From: Stictocephala bisonia | Taxonomy: Eukaryota; Arthropoda; Insecta; Hemiptera; Membracidae | Assembly: GCA_035578905.1 (NCBI GenBank) | Contig: JAQJVL010000680.1 | Span: 372,001-436,000 of the forward strand | Direction of reading: 5' to 3' | Length of the DNA stretch: 64,000 bases | Shown: positions 10,687 through 22,721 of the stretch, piece after piece | Layout: each line of letters starts with the position of its first letter | How positions within the stretch are numbered: the first letter of the stretch is position 1 | The notes under the pieces: model-generated | Told to the model about the DNA's origin: nothing | Databases searched by the model: none | The model's input: only the letters and a program-made list of their open reading frames with translations | Position numbers and translations under genes: made by a program

Positions 10687-12064
10687 CATTTTACTGCCTT
10701 ATAAATAAAAAAAAGGCGGACCAAACGAGTATACCATTGTTATGGGATTGACTTGTGTCCCTGGGGTGATCATTTCACTTAACTAGTTATGTTTAGGGAT
10801 AAAGTTGAGATAGTCATTTAGTTATCTTGTTTTAAATCAACGTGTTGGGCCTAAGCTTGTTTATCTTTCATACACTCTAATACTGTAATCTTACCTGTTT
10901 ACCCATCTAACTGTATAATTAATTAGGAAAATTAGTTGCATTATGACGTTAATGCTGTCAATACTTGATTAATTGATCATACAGAATTACATATCTAAAT
11001 TGTTCTGTTCAAAAGTAATCGGAAAAACTATTTAAATGGTTAATCAAACCAACATTTTCTCAAACGTTTACTTTATTTTAAATTAGGCTTACTAGGTAAA
11101 ATCAATCCATTATATGATACCACGCAACAGAATAAATTATCTTCAAGATTGCAGAACATATTTCAAGTAACAATTGCTATATTTCGTTCTGTTTTCATTA
11201 TTTTGCTATCGGCACCGTCGAAAAAAAAAGATAATGATAGTACTATCTTTAATATTAATAATATTATCAATGGTAATTAGTTTTGTATTTTTTTAATGAT
11301 TTAGATAGTTTTCAAATTTGTAATTAACTTATTTCAGTAAGAATATAACATGCACTTAGAATGGCAAATTCTTAAACATCTAATAAACGTAATTGCTTAT
11401 CGAAAATAGTATGAGTAGATCTGCTTTCACTCAATTATAGAGTGAGTATATTTTGTTCAGTTTTTGTTTACCGCTAATCGGCCCATACTTTCTTATCAGT
11501 GACCCTTCCTTATCATCTCCAGCCTGATAAAAATCACCTGCAGTTAACATGTCAGATATTATTTGGCCTTTCTTATTATCTGCGTCAATTAAAAAAAGTT
11601 TTGCTATCGTGAATGTCCTATAAGATAGTTATTGATTTTTTAAAGTATAGCTTAAAAATGTAAAACTTTAATTTCAAAGACTTGTCAGTTTTTGTTAACA
11701 ATTTTAAAAATTAAATCAAATATTTAATTTTTAAGATTTTGGACAGTTATATAACAAAAATTACTGTAGAAATTGCTAGTCTAATTAATAGTCTTGTATA
11801 ATAATGTATTATAAATAGGCCTATTTATCTAATATATTATAAACAATAAAAGATAATATAGGTTAAGTGTTTGTTTATGTATATTTTACTGTACCAAAAC
11901 CAACTTTTAACTTTAAATTTCAGTTAATTTTCTAATACTTTAACTTTAATCAGTTAGTTTCAATTTATTCTAACTTTTAACTTCAATTAGTTACTTTTTT
12001 AGAGTATTAACTTTAACTTTATTCAGTTAAAAAAATCATTAACTTTCCCAAGTATGCATTTAGC

Positions 12065-12642
12065 ACATGTGATGTCATGGGAGATGCGCGTGATACCTAC
12101 CGTCTTCTTTTCTAGGTACCGTGGTTTTTGTGTGTGTTGCTATAGTTACTTAGCAGTATATTGTTATTTACTTTCCATTTTGCACATTAAGGTTAACCCT
12201 TATAAAATCAGCGTCGTTTTCCCGAATTAACGTCCCGTGTTATCGACTTATAACAGAAAAACCAATATGGAATCATTATTGACCTCTGGCAGAAAGTAGG
12301 GTATCAAAATATAGGCATTTATCTCCTAAATCACATTATACCATTACATTTTTGGAAGAGACCAAATAAAATATTTGCTCAAACCCCAAAAATTGGGTAA
12401 TGTTAAACTAATACACCCAATTGGGGTGTCAAATTAAAGGTATTCTTCTCTTACTTACTAATATACCATCAAATTTGAGAAAAGACTATGTTTATGAACT
12501 CCACTGGCACAAAAAACAAAATGCGTGGTCATACTGCATAGGGATCCTGACGAGTCAAAAATTAATAATATTAGTTTATTTTATACGTTTTTTAAACTAA
12601 TGTGAAACATTTAATTTTGGTGTTGTTTTTCTGAATCATTTT
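12065..12642. other. No gene seen
   Basis: AT-rich DNA with a repeated CCAATTGGGGT / CCCAAAAATTGGG palindromic patch near 12390-12425. There is no open frame of note. Confidence 0.5.
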
Positions 12643-12922
12643 TGATTAATGTATTATAGGTTAATTACTTAAAACTGCCATTGATCCTGTAAATCCTCTT
12701 GGATTACGCGTTTCGGCATTTATGCCATCATCAGATCCTTATATAAATATATTTGATGATTAGTGTTTTTTTTAAGTTTTGACAAGACCATCAACAATAA
12801 ATTAAAAAATGTTTCAAGTTTATTAAGGATCTGACTTTGGCATAAAAGCCGAAACTTGTAATCCAAGAGGATTTACAGGATCACTGGCAGATTGAAGGTA
12901 ATTAACCTATAATACATCAATG
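12643..12922. mobile_element. Fold-back element with hammerhead-like motifs
   Basis: Two ~99-bp arms (12643-12741 and 12823-12921) are inverted copies around an ~80-bp AT-rich centre. The outer ends read GATTAATGTATTATAGGTTA and its near complement. Each arm contains a hammerhead-like block. In the left arm, minus strand (12701-12738): GGAT, CTGATGA, a T, GGC-ATAAAT-GCC, GAAAC, GC, GTA, ATCC. In the right arm, plus strand (12827-12864), the core is altered to CTGACTT but GAAAC and GTAATCC remain. Non-autonomous; no coding. Confidence 0.75.
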
Positions 12923-14000
12923 TGAAAAAGCATATTATCACATACTCCTAACAATTTATTATAATTTACGCTTTTAATATAGATTAATAAAAAAGGCAAA
13001 ATAAATAAGGCATATCTTTTGCTTTTTACACAACCTGTTAGCCTAAGTTCATAAACTAAAATGCTTTTATGTTTACAAATACTTATAATTTAATTAAGAA
13101 ATTATAAATGTCATACATTGTGTATAACATTTGAAAGTTTGCGTGCGAAGCCGCAACGGGGGTGCTTTTAGTTTTATATTTATGTAGATGAAGTTCTAAT
13201 GTGATATTATGATACTTATAGTGTTTAATTTTCAATTTATTATTATTCTGGGTGACATGAGAATGGACATTGGAGTTTTTTTAAATGAATTTGAATGTGT
13301 TTGTTGATGTTAAGTAGTGTCTTGTGAACTATTAGTGATGGAATGAGTTTTTTTCTAAGGATTGATGGTAATAACGATAAATGATATTTTTTAAAAGAGG
13401 AGTCGGCATGGTTAATAGCAGAGACTGCATTCTCACAAACTAAGTCTTCCGGTAAAGGGGTTGTCTTATATGACAGTCAACAGGATCCAAAATAATAAGG
13501 CGATCCTACTCCAACCTAACCTAAAATAACTGTTACCAACTGTCATTTTAATTACACTCTCTAATAAACTAAATTACACTCTACGAAATATTTAAAGATT
13601 TAAATTACTATACTCTATTTTACCACTTGAAATTAAACCATTACTATTTACAATAATTAATGTTACTTGACACACTCGATTTTGTGTTCGTACATTATCT
13701 ATTACTGTTCGTGAACAGTGGTCGGATGAAGGGCGCCTCTACATAAGGCACCAGTGCAAGTCTCAAAGATTCTGGAGGTATGGTCGAGATTGCTTTGGGA
13801 GATGATCTAGATCGATCTGGACGCCATTCCGGAAGGTTCTGGCTACACTTACAGGCAAATTAACTGCTATTCTAACACCACCTAAAAGTTACTGGCCTAG
13901 AAAAACGGAAGTGCTTTTATTACCCACGGAGCTCTGTCGGTAATTGCCTTGATCCGTGACATTACAATATTTACATCACCAAACATTTTTCGTCCATTCT
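12923..14000. other. No gene seen
   Basis: AT-rich to about 13690, then moderately GC-rich. A CAACCTAACCTAA patch lies near 13513. No domain is recognised in the short frames. Confidence 0.5.
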
Positions 14001-15160
14001 GTGATTTGGCATCTCAGTTTCAGTCAGTATGTCTGGGAGTTCAGGACCTTCTGAAGGTGGAAAGGATTGCCCCCACCAATCGTTTGGCTACGGATGGTCA
14101 CTCGTTTGGAGGGAGTACGGGAGAAAGTGAGGCATGGTGATTCCTCAAGGAGGGCATGTGGGAGGGCAGGCTGGGATGCTGAGATGGTTGGAACGGAGGG
14201 CCAGATGGATAAGGGTCCGGGTAGTAGGTTAGGGAGCTGGGGGCATGTTGGTGTAGGCAGGGTGGAACGGGGAGAAGATGAGACAGAGGAATATGTAGGA
14301 GATAGTAGTTTTTGCCAGTCTGACAAGGGTTGGGATGGTTTAGAAATTAGATGGTGTGAGGTGTTTTGAGGATGCAAGGTGATGGTGTGGTGTTACGAGG
14401 CTGGTTTGGGTGGGGTGGAAATGTCTCGGTGGCCGGGAAGGAAATTTGGAGGTGGCAGAGTCCGGATTTCGACCTAGTTAGGCCGGGGAAGTGGATGGGT
14501 GGTCAGGTTTAGTTTGCAAGTCAGAATGAGTGCAGGGTGATCAGTCAGGGCAGGGGAAGCCTAACAGGAATGGAAGCCTAAAAAGGATGGAGAGAGGGTA
14601 GGCTTACTGATAATACAACAGTGTATAGTGAATATAACGAAAAGACAGCACGTGTGAATATAACGAACGCATTAGGGCCACTAGTAAGGAAATAAAGATA
14701 TCTGTAAGCCGGCGCTTATTGCACCAAGGCTTAACGGGGAAAAGACCGTGCGGCTATCTGGTCCTGACCCGGCTATCCGCTGCCCAGGTGAAGTGGGCCG
14801 AGGGTGCAACGAAACACTGCCCACTGAATGACCAAACCTGCTTCCACTACAGGGAGTAATACCCGTGGCACTTTACCACGAGTGGTAGACTGGAAGGTCG
14901 CAGGCAGGCGGTCGTAGTGGAACTGGCGGCGCCGAGTCTCTGAAATGGCCGGATCCGAAGTCACACGAAGTAGTCCGAGGACCAACGAAGCTCTTCGACG
15001 TCCTCCGTAGGTAGATCCGAATCCAACGAGGTCCCGGACTGGAGTGGGAGATGGAATTGGAGCTTTGATCGGGAAGGTGTAGCAGTGAGCTACGACTGTT
15101 GTAGGCCACTAGGGCCTCTTCAGCCTAGGATAGGTAGTTGAAGAGTATAGAACTGCAACG
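14001..15160 (-). mobile_element. GC-rich tract, probable LINE 3' region
   Basis: GC-rich DNA continuous with the LINE remains at 15596-19250 and in keeping with their minus-strand orientation. Short proline/serine-rich frames exist on the minus strand (14024-14377, 14773-15109), but none shows a recognisable domain. Assignment to the LINE rests on composition and position only. Confidence 0.35.
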
Positions 15161-15280
15161 ATCATGACTGTACGAGGCAAGCAGGCAGCCAGGGTCTCCA
15201 AAAGAGAGGCCCCTGAAACAAACAGAAGAACATGGGAAAAAATGAAAATGTTAAGTGACCTGACATCACGTACGTATCCC

Positions 15281-15424
15281 CACTGTACGTGTATGGGTGG
15301 GCGGGTGGGTCATCACCACTGTACGTGTATGGGTGGGCGGGTTGGTCATCACCACTGTACGTGTATGGGTGGGCAGGTGGGTCATCACCATTGTCCGTGT
15401 ATGGGAGGGTGTCATTGTCTCTAA
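15281..15424. repeat. 36-bp minisatellite, locus 1 (4 copies)
   Basis: CACTGTACGTGTATGGGTGG starts at 15281, 15317, 15353 and (diverged) 15389, an exact 36-bp period. Because 36 is a multiple of 3, each frame gives a 12-residue peptide repeat, so the short ORFs here are artefacts. The same unit recurs at 18418, 21502 and 35945 and in decayed form around 19880-20410. Confidence 0.9.
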
Positions 15425-15487
15425 ATATGGTTTTATGAATGATTTAAAAATCATTATTCAGATAACTTATTCTACGATTTAGTTAGT

Positions 15488-15595
15488 TTGGATCGGCTGT
15501 AGCTAAGGGGCTAAGGCGGCGGCTTGCCATGCAGCTTGTCCGGGGTTGATTGTCCGGGTGAGTTGGAACATGAGAAGCATCTAAGTTTTGGGGAT
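15488..15595 (+). mobile_element. tRNA-derived SINE-like fragment
   Basis: An A-box-like TAGCTAAGGGG and a degenerate B box (GGGTTGATTGTCCGGG) are spaced as in a tRNA-derived SINE, between the LINE 3' remains and a 36-bp minisatellite. The tail is not clear. Confidence 0.5.
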
Positions 15596-15910
15596 TGGGT
15601 GAGAGGGTACTAAGTCAGTGTAGCGTCAATAATGAGTCGTGTGAAGGGTGGCTAGTGGAAGGTGGTTGGGGGGAGTTAGGTGGTGAATCAAAAACTGCCG
15701 TGAATCAGTTGTTGGATGGTGAAATGTGGGCTAGTGGTGTAGGGTTCGGTGAAGTACTCTGCCAGTATGGGGGAGACGGTGGCTTTGGCTAGGTAATTCT
15801 GGTTGAGGTGATTGAGGAACTCACGCATGGTGGGAATATGGAACAGAGTAAAGGTCTTCGGAGCTGTGATCGGGGTCCAGGTTGTAAGCTAAGCGCATGG
15901 CATGTCACTT

Positions 15911-15945
<35 letters not shown>

Positions 15946-17560
15946 CAAAGTTGGAGAGATTGTTGTCGGGATGGTAGTGAGGACTGGATGGGCATACGTG
16001 AGTATAGGGCGGATCACGGCGGTGTAGAGAGATAGGTAAGAGTCATGGCAGAGCACTCCTGATGTCTGTTGTTTAGGAAGCGGAGGGCTTTGAATCGGGC
16101 CTTGGTGGTCGTCTTGGCTTTACGAAAGTGGGGTATGAAGGAGAGCTTGGAATCCAGTGTGACTCCCAGGTACTTGCAGTTGAGGGTTTTAGTGAGTCGT
16201 CTACGTAGTGTTTCAGAAGGTGTGACATCCGCGAACTGTTCGAGACCAGTGGTGGTGTCGGTGGGGTTCCTGAGAGTAAGCGAAGGGAGATTTCGCACAT
16301 ACAATATGTAGAGGAGTGGACTGATAGCTGATCCCTGGGGGATTCTCGCTAACAGCTAGAAGGGTCGGGAAAGAGCGTCCTTTACTCTGACCTGGGCTAT
16401 CCTACCATCGAGGAAGTTGGATATCCACTTGATGATGGAAGGGGGCAGATGGAGCTGGAGGAGTTTGGCTCTGAGGCTGTTATGCTTTGTGACAGTGTCG
16501 AATGTTTTGTGAACATCCATGAGGGCCATGATGGTAGGCGTACATCTATAGGAGTTTCACTGAATACAGTTCACTACCTTGAGGATTTGGTCATACATAT
16601 TGATACTAGGACGGAAGCTAGCCTGGAATTTTGGAAGTAGGTTGAGATTGGTGAGGTGAGTATGGAGTCGGGCGACTAGGATCTTCTCGAAGAATTTCGA
16701 AAGGGACGAGGTAAGGCTGATGGGGCGATAGTTGTCCGGGTTTCTAGAGTCTTTCTGGCGTTTCGGTAGTACTATGACATGAGCTAGCTTCAGGACTAGG
16801 GATGGTAACCTAGGAGGAGGATGGACGAGAAGAGGATAGATAGGACCCTAATCAGCGAAACCGGGGCTTTTTTCACCAGGAAGTTCGAGATGCCGTCAGG
16901 ATCGGGGGCTGTGTTCTTGAGGGTCCTAAGACTGGCGGCAACATCTAGATAGGTGATGGGGGAAGTCAGTGGATGGTCAGGGAGGCCTGTAGGGGGTACC
17001 TGGAAGGGAGCAAAAAGTTAATGGTTCTGGGATATAGAGGCATTGGTTCGGTTGTAATGAGCGGCATCGAAGGTGGGGTGGTGAGGTACTGAATGGATGG
17101 CGGACAAGGAAGCATGGAAAGTCTCGACTCTTCCATCGGGATCTGCCACTGGGATACATTCACGGTCAGTGGGACTGGTGGATTGAAGGGGGTGTTGTGT
17201 GACTTGACCAGACGCCAGAAGTTCCATGGGGCGAAGAGGAAGCCTGATCCGTTTTGTCACAAAACTTACGGAGCCTGTCCCTCTTGAAGGCCGCAACCAC
17301 AATACCACTGTACGTGTAAGAGTGGTCGGGTGGGTCAATAACAATAACAACACTTGTAGATAACTTACAAACCATTTATATACATTATCTCTTATACTAC
17401 TATTAAATAATTTTTTCAAAAGTATTTCATGATCTATAGAGCCAAAAGCTTTCTTTATGTCCAAAAATAATGCGATACATCAACGCATTTTTGAGTAATC
17501 CAAGTGTAAAGTTGATTCACTTTAACTTGTGAAAACTAGTTAAAATTACGGTACTTTTTT
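15596..17560 (-). pseudogene. Decayed LINE reverse transcriptase (Jockey-like)
   Basis: Read on the minus strand, the pieces line up in RT order. NYRPISLTSSLSKFFEKIL lies near 16700. FDTVTKHNSLRAKLLQLHL follows around 16480. IPQGSAISPLLYILYV lies near 16330 and KYLGVTLDSKLSFIPHF near 16160. A C-terminal thumb-like segment, LTYAHPVLTTIP, is near 15990. Several frameshifts and stops separate them. The YADD box is not preserved. A 34-base T run (A on the coding strand) at 15912-15945 interrupts the C-terminal part. Related fragments in other families occur at 33872, 39100-43560 and 43850. Confidence 0.8.
17300..17345. repeat. Single 36-bp minisatellite unit inside the LINE
   Basis: CCACTGTACGTGTAAGAGTG followed by GTCGGGTGGGTCAATA matches one unit of the dispersed 36-bp family and splits LINE coding sequence. 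Confidence 0.6.
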
Positions 17561-17639
17561 GTTCCAACAAGGATAGAATTTATTCCTTCTATAAGATTCA
17601 TGCAAATAGGCGGATCCGGGATCTCTGAGAAGTAAGCAT

Positions 17640-18400
17640 CTAACCCTACTCTTCTGGTTGATGAGGGAAAGGATATCAGGAGGAAAGCGGTATGGGGACC
17701 GACCTCGTGGGGACAGAAATCCCCCCGAGGGCTCGTCTTTAGCCCTGATGATGGTGTCAGTTAGGGAGTCAGCCAGGGCGTCAATCTGGTCGGGGGATTG
17801 GGGTTATGGCCAGGTTACGTATGTTCGTATTGATAGATTGGGTGAACGCTGCCCAGTCTGCGTTCTTGTAGTCTGTAATGGCCTTTGGGGGAGTGTTAAC
17901 TTCCTGGGCATAGTGGATGTGTCTGATCCTGAGATCGAAGAAGAGGGGGATATGGTCTGAGCCAATGCAATAGCCTGTAAATACATTGAGAACCTTAGGG
18001 ATGATGGACGGGGACATCAAAAGCTTGTGGTGGCAGTTAAGGTCTGCCGAAACAATGAGGCCGTCGTGGAACTATCTGAGCTGTGCCAGGAGGTCAGCGT
18101 GGTCTGGTAGGAAAGGGGATCTACGGAGGGTACAAGGTGGATGGTGGGTTGGTTGGGGTGATTGATTGGTTGATCGTGACCAAGAGGGAAATGTTGTCTA
18201 CGGTTGTTGGATAGAGAGACCTGGACAACATCCAGACAGTTGGAAAAGGCTATGGCCAACCCGCCGCTCCTCCGGATATGGTCTCTCCTGATGAAGGAGT
18301 ACCCGGGGAGATATACAGTTGAAGTAGATGCAAGGTACGTTTCGTTGAAAGTAAAGATGTCAGGCGCGTGTGTTCAATGGTTGCTATCGGCGTGGATACT
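17640..18400 (-). pseudogene. Decayed LINE endonuclease, C-terminal part
   Basis: On the minus strand, upstream of the RT pieces, the translations show apurinic-endonuclease features. NETYLASTSTVYLPGYSFIR lies near 18320. The glycine-rich GGLAIAF is near 18255. GSDHIPLFFDL is near 17955, where the SDH motif is part of the catalytic site in this family. Frameshifts separate the blocks. The N-terminal block lies beyond a minisatellite, at 18770-18900. Confidence 0.8.
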
Positions 18401-18417
18401 ACAAGAGAAGTCTGAGG

Positions 18418-18755
18418 TGACCCACCCACCCTACCATACACGTATAGTGGTTTTGACCCACCCACCCAACCATATACGTATAGTGGTATTGACCCACCCG
18501 CCCACCCATACACGTATATAGGTATTGAATGTATACGCATACATAGCGGTATTGACCCACCAACCCACCCCCACGTACATTAGTATTGACGCACCCAACC
18601 ACCCCCCACGTACAGTAGCATTGACCCACCCACCCACCCCCACGTACAGTAGTACTGACCCAACCATCCACCCATACACGTACAGTGGTACTGACCCACC
18701 CGTCCACCCATACACGTACAGTGGTACTGACCCACCCACTCACCCTTACATGTAC
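18418..18755. repeat. 36-bp minisatellite, locus 2, splitting the endonuclease
   Basis: Nine or so units reading CTGACCCACCCGTCCACCCA followed by TACACGTACAGTGGTA, the reverse complement of the unit at 15281. The array sits between the N-terminal and C-terminal endonuclease blocks of the LINE. Confidence 0.9.
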
Positions 18756-18759
18756 AACG

Positions 18760-19250
18760 CGGGTTATAACGTCTATGAGGCCCGAGCGTCTACAAAGAAG
18801 GAGAGGAAGTTGATGTGGCAGACCCGCAGGGCCGAGGGGGGCTTAGCATGAAGAGGATCCATGACGGCTGGTAGCAGAGTGAAGGAAAGTAAGATTGGGG
18901 CCAACGGAGTGGAAGATAGTCCGCATGTCAAATGCGAACTTGGAAACACGGTTGATGGATTCATTCAACCTGGGACGGTCTTTAGAAGACACGGTGGAAA
19001 GGACAATGGTAGTGAGTGAGTCGAAAGTCCTCTTGAAACCCTAGCTGATGGGAGATTCTCAAGGAATGGGTACAGGGCTTCGGTGGTGACAGTGCCGGAG
19101 ATTGATGAGGGTGAATGCTGAGAGGGAGGGTCACTAGGTTGGGTACACCTGGGGATCAGGATTTGCAGTGTCCGGTGAAGGATCGCAGAAGTCGGTCGGT
19201 GGGGCTATAGGTGGGAAGTCCGTTCTGGCACCTAAGATGACTACAACTCG
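18760..19250 (-). pseudogene. LINE endonuclease N-terminus and upstream remnant
   Basis: Minus-strand translation gives SALRVCHINFLSFFVDARAS at 18770-18850, the usual first beta-strand of a LINE endonuclease (the N of the HIN block is a conserved position). The sequence is GC-rich up to about 19250, consistent with a lost ORF1 or 5' UTR, but no ORF1 domain is recognisable. Confidence 0.6.
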
Positions 19251-19879
19251 TTCTTAGCATTCTGACTGGATGTACTAAGAGAGCAAAGGTGACTTTCCCG
19301 CACCACCGCAGCAATTTGAAAATCCTCAGTTACTTAATTGAATACGAACAAAAGTGCTGACCTACCCACATCGTAGAGTGTTATTGACTAACCCACCCGA
19401 CCATACGTGTACGTATATTTTTATTGTATTGGAATAAATATATGGTGGTTTTACGATTTAATACAACGTTATTGTCATTTCTCACGTATGAGCCTCTACA
19501 TAAGTTTGTTGGGAAGACAAGACTGGGAAGTCAACATCTTGCAGCCCTCTGTCTTCCATCGCGTCCAGTACATCTTTATTTTATGTCTTTATAGGCTTTC
19601 CTCTTTTTCCCTTCTGGGGTGAAACCCATTAAGTACGTTTTCGTTCATTCTAGTTACACTTCCATACCGTCTAATGTACCCACACAGTGGTATTGAGAGA
19701 TGCATGTTAAATCTCTGAAGAATATTAATGTGTTATTTAATTTTATTAGTTTAATTGATTCCTTTCTAGGTAATTTGTTATCGACTTATGAGATATTATA
19801 TTCCTAGATGTTATCCTCTTATAGTATTGATAATATTTAACATCAAGGAGGACCCATACATGAAGCAGGCTCATACTTA

Positions 19880-20410
19880 CACCGTGGGATGGGAGTGTCA
19901 TAATCACTGTACGTGTAGGGTAGGAGGTACAATTATTCCATGGCGTTGGAGGGTCAAGACCACCGTAATTTTATGCGTGAGTGGAATAATTATTCTATGG
20001 GATGGGAGAGTCATTACTACCCTACGTCTATGGGTGGGACTCTTATACCGTAAGGGAGATCTGTCAACACCACCGTACGTGTATACGGTGGGTGGAACAA
20101 TTACTGCTATCAGCGTCATTCGTAAGAGGTGGGTGAAGGGCCATTAACATAGTTCGTGTTAGGGGGTTTGGGAGGGCCATCGACGTCGATCTTGTGAGGG
20201 TAGCTTAGAGGACCACCAATATCATGGGTGTGAGGGTGAGTGTGTGCGCTATCAATGAAGTTCGTGCGAGATTGTATGGGAGGTCAATCAACATAATTCA
20301 TTTGAGGGTAAATACATTTATCACCGTACTTGAAGTAAATGCCATTATACGTGTGTGGGTGGGTTGGTGGCTCAGTTACCACTGTACTTGTATGGGTGGA
20401 TTGGATGTAT
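19880..20410. repeat. Degenerate 36-bp minisatellite, locus 3
   Basis: Successive approximate units (ATCACTGTACGTGTAGGG, CACCGTACGTGTATACGG, CCATTATACGTGTGTGGG, CCACTGTACTTGTATGGG) spaced by roughly multiples of 36 bp. This is an aged array of the same family. Confidence 0.7.
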
Positions 20411-21500
20411 GAGATTTCAGGTTTGGTGTCAGAGTTAGTGGCAATATGTTATATATAAATTATATAAATAAATATATATAAATTATATGCCAGTGCTACG
20501 CAGGCACTTCAGAACTTCGTCCAGATATATTAAGGGTGTTTCATCAAACAATATTTTTGAGTAAAATTTTTAGTCTTTATCTAAGTAATAAAAATACTGT
20601 GGGAAAAAATACAAACATTTCTTTATGGACATATGGCTGTCTAAAGTGACTAGTTTGGGCTTTTTGGTGCTTGACTCAATAACAAACCATGTGATATATT
20701 TTATTAAAATTTTGAGAATATAGTGGACGACAGGTACTAACCAGCCTAGTCAATAGTAGATCTAAAAAAATTTAAAATGGTTACCTATTCTTTTTCTATA
20801 AATGATATTTGTTCAAATTTTGAGTTGAAATTTGTACAGTTATCTTTGGTTAAAAGAATATAGATTAATAATATGTATAAACTTCATTGATAGAGTTTGT
20901 TATAAATGAGGGACATATATCCTTCTGTTAAATTTGCGGAGCGTGTTAGGAGGGGGCTGTGAATGGGAGAGAGGGGATAGGAACGCATAGCTTGTTTGTT
21001 AGTGAGGCAGGCTCTTTACTACTCTTAGCGGCAGTGGCAGTTGCGATAAAATATATACCTAAATTCCTTAGAGCCCTAAACTGGGCGCCTGGAAGAGCAC
21101 CATTAAGTGATCTTGGAACGCCTTACTGTAAACACGAAATCAACTAAGTAATTGAAGACGAATGTGAATTTAATAACATATTGAGAGTTGGTATCAAAAA
21201 TCCGAGTCAAGGTTTGGACTACCACACTTAAGCCCATAGGAACACGAACGAATACAGGTTCTAGGGAACACAAATATTCGTGTCATGATTTCATTCCTTA
21301 GTAAAAGGAAGACCCATTATACTTGAATGAATACCTACGCTGTACGTCTGTGTGTAGATAGGTGTATAGAAGCAGGCCCATTAAACATGAATACCTAGGA
21401 TGTACGTCTACGGGTGAGTGGGTAGGCCATACGGAGTGTCATCAAGCCAAATGTACTGACGCTGTAAATTTTAAGTGCAAGAATTTGTCATCATGCCTTA
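20411..21500. other. No gene seen
   Basis: AT-rich, then mixed DNA. Isolated degraded 36-bp units (TACGCTGTACGTCTGTGTG, TAGGATGTACGTCTACGGG) lie near 21330-21420. Confidence 0.5.
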
Positions 21501-21501
21501 C

Positions 21502-21655
21502 CACAGTACGTGTATGGGTGGGTAGGTGGGCCTATACCACTGTACGTGTATGGGTGGGTAGGTGGGCCTATACCACTGTACGTGTATGGGTGGGTAGGTG
21601 GACCTATACCACTGTACGTGTATGGGTGGGCAGGTGGGTTACTACCATTCTACGT
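21502..21655. repeat. 36-bp minisatellite, locus 4 (about 4 copies)
   Basis: TACCACTGTACGTGTATGGG followed by TGGGTAGGTGGGCCTA repeats with an exact 36-bp period. Low divergence between units suggests recent expansion. The short open frames over it are repeat artefacts. Confidence 0.9.
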
Positions 21656-21659
21656 GTAT

Positions 21660-22344
21660 TTTACTTATTTATTATTTTTATTTTCGTATATTACAGATTT
21701 GTTTATAATATACCTAATAAGCTTGAAGGTTACTATTAACTATTGCAGATGTACATACGCTAATTAAATGAGTTAATAACTATTCATGTGAGTATTACTC
21801 TTGATTATATACATATAAGAAGTGTATACAATTAATGAAATTACTTAGACTACATAAATACACGAAATGTACCTGCACAATGAATTTTATATTTTGGCAC
21901 TTTGCATGACTTGAAAAGGACATGCCTTTGAAATGAATATTGTATATAAGAGTTCCGGATACAGCTCAGGGAAGAACAACAAATAATTATTGTTGTGAAA
22001 CGTTAAAATATCTTTGAAGCTGCATGAACAAGAATAGCTTATGTGCAGGAATCTTTGTTTAATAATTGAAGATTAAAGTCAATGAGGGTTATGTTTGTTT
22101 TGCTTCACAGTTATGTAGTTAGCCACTCGCCTTAAGTTCTGACGTTTTATTTTATATTTATTGTATCAATTCCAAATCAAACATTAATATTCATATTTGT
22201 GTCCTGTGAATATATGTTTCTTTATTGTGTACCCTCATGGATTAATGTTAGGTGGCATTTAATGTAGCTTAAGTGTGGTATTTTAAATTAGGCCTATGCA
22301 ATATATTTTTAAATTATCATAAAACAAATATTGTATTTGTATTA
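21660..22344 (+). promoter_or_regulatory. Upstream region / probable 5' UTR of TAF11
   Basis: AT-rich DNA directly upstream of the TAF11 start codon. It must contain the promoter or a 5' UTR intron, but I see no confident TATA box, initiator or splice junction. The frame is open upstream of the chosen ATG for 24 codons without another ATG. Confidence 0.3.
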
Positions 22345-22721
22345 ATGGAAAGTTTATTTGATAAAGATTACACTGGCATGAGTGGTGGTCAAGAAGTAGT
22401 TACTAGTAAATTCGAGCAAGATGACGAATCTAACTACTTGCCTTCTACATCAAATTTTGAGGATCGTGAAAGTGACTGTGGTTCAGATGATGGGTCCATG
22501 TATGAAGTTAAAATGGAGCCTATAGATAATAAATCATATGATTCATTAGGCGTAAAGCAAGAAGACAATATAATAAATGATAATAGTCCAGTTATCAGTA
22601 ACAATTATACCAGTTCCCATGATGAAAATGACTCATTGAAAGGGAAACAGAAAGAGGAAGATAAGAAAAAAGAAGTGAAAAGCAAAAGAGAACTTGAAGA
22701 AGAAGAAAGGGAAAAAATGCA
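22345..22721 (+). CDS. TAF11: TAF11 exon 1 (TFIID subunit 11, N-terminal region)
   Basis: TAF11 is a TFIID subunit; its histone fold pairs with TAF13 and helps stabilise TBP/TFIIA at core promoters. This exon encodes residues 1-125 plus two bases of codon 126. It starts at the only in-frame ATG (MESLFDKDYTG) and ends ATGCA|GTATGT. The region is acidic and disordered-looking, with two psi-K-x-E SUMO-type motifs (VKME 55-58, VKQE 70-73). It then has a highly charged Lys/Glu helix (about 100-125) leading to EREKMQ, the conserved entry to the TAF11 core. Joining to exon 2 restores Q126. The full product is 231 residues, slightly longer than the ~200-residue family norm. The extra length is N-terminal. 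Confidence 0.95.

Larger units (their letters stand above)
9633..12056. mobile_element. hAT-like non-autonomous element, copy A
   Basis: Terminal inverted repeats CATACTTGGGA and TCCCAAGTATG are flanked by a perfect 8-bp duplication, CATTTAGC (9625-9632 and 12057-12064), which is the hAT signature. Subterminal DNA is rich in TTAACTTTAACT-type repeats. There is no transposase. A paralogue lies at 39847-41520. Relative to it, copy A carries an extra 732-bp insert plus 8-bp duplication at 9955-10694. Removing this gives 1684 bp against 1674 bp for copy B. Confidence 0.9.

Noticed and set aside
15164..15482. Small Cys/His-rich and Thr-rich repeat proteins
   Set aside because: They are frames across the 36-bp minisatellite; 36 is a multiple of 3, so any stop-free phase gives a 12-residue repeat.
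16014..18260. Numerous overlapping plus-strand ORFs (for example 16069-16311, 17658-17960)
   Set aside because: They are antisense shadows of the minus-strand LINE endonuclease and RT, whose motifs are recognisable only on the minus strand.
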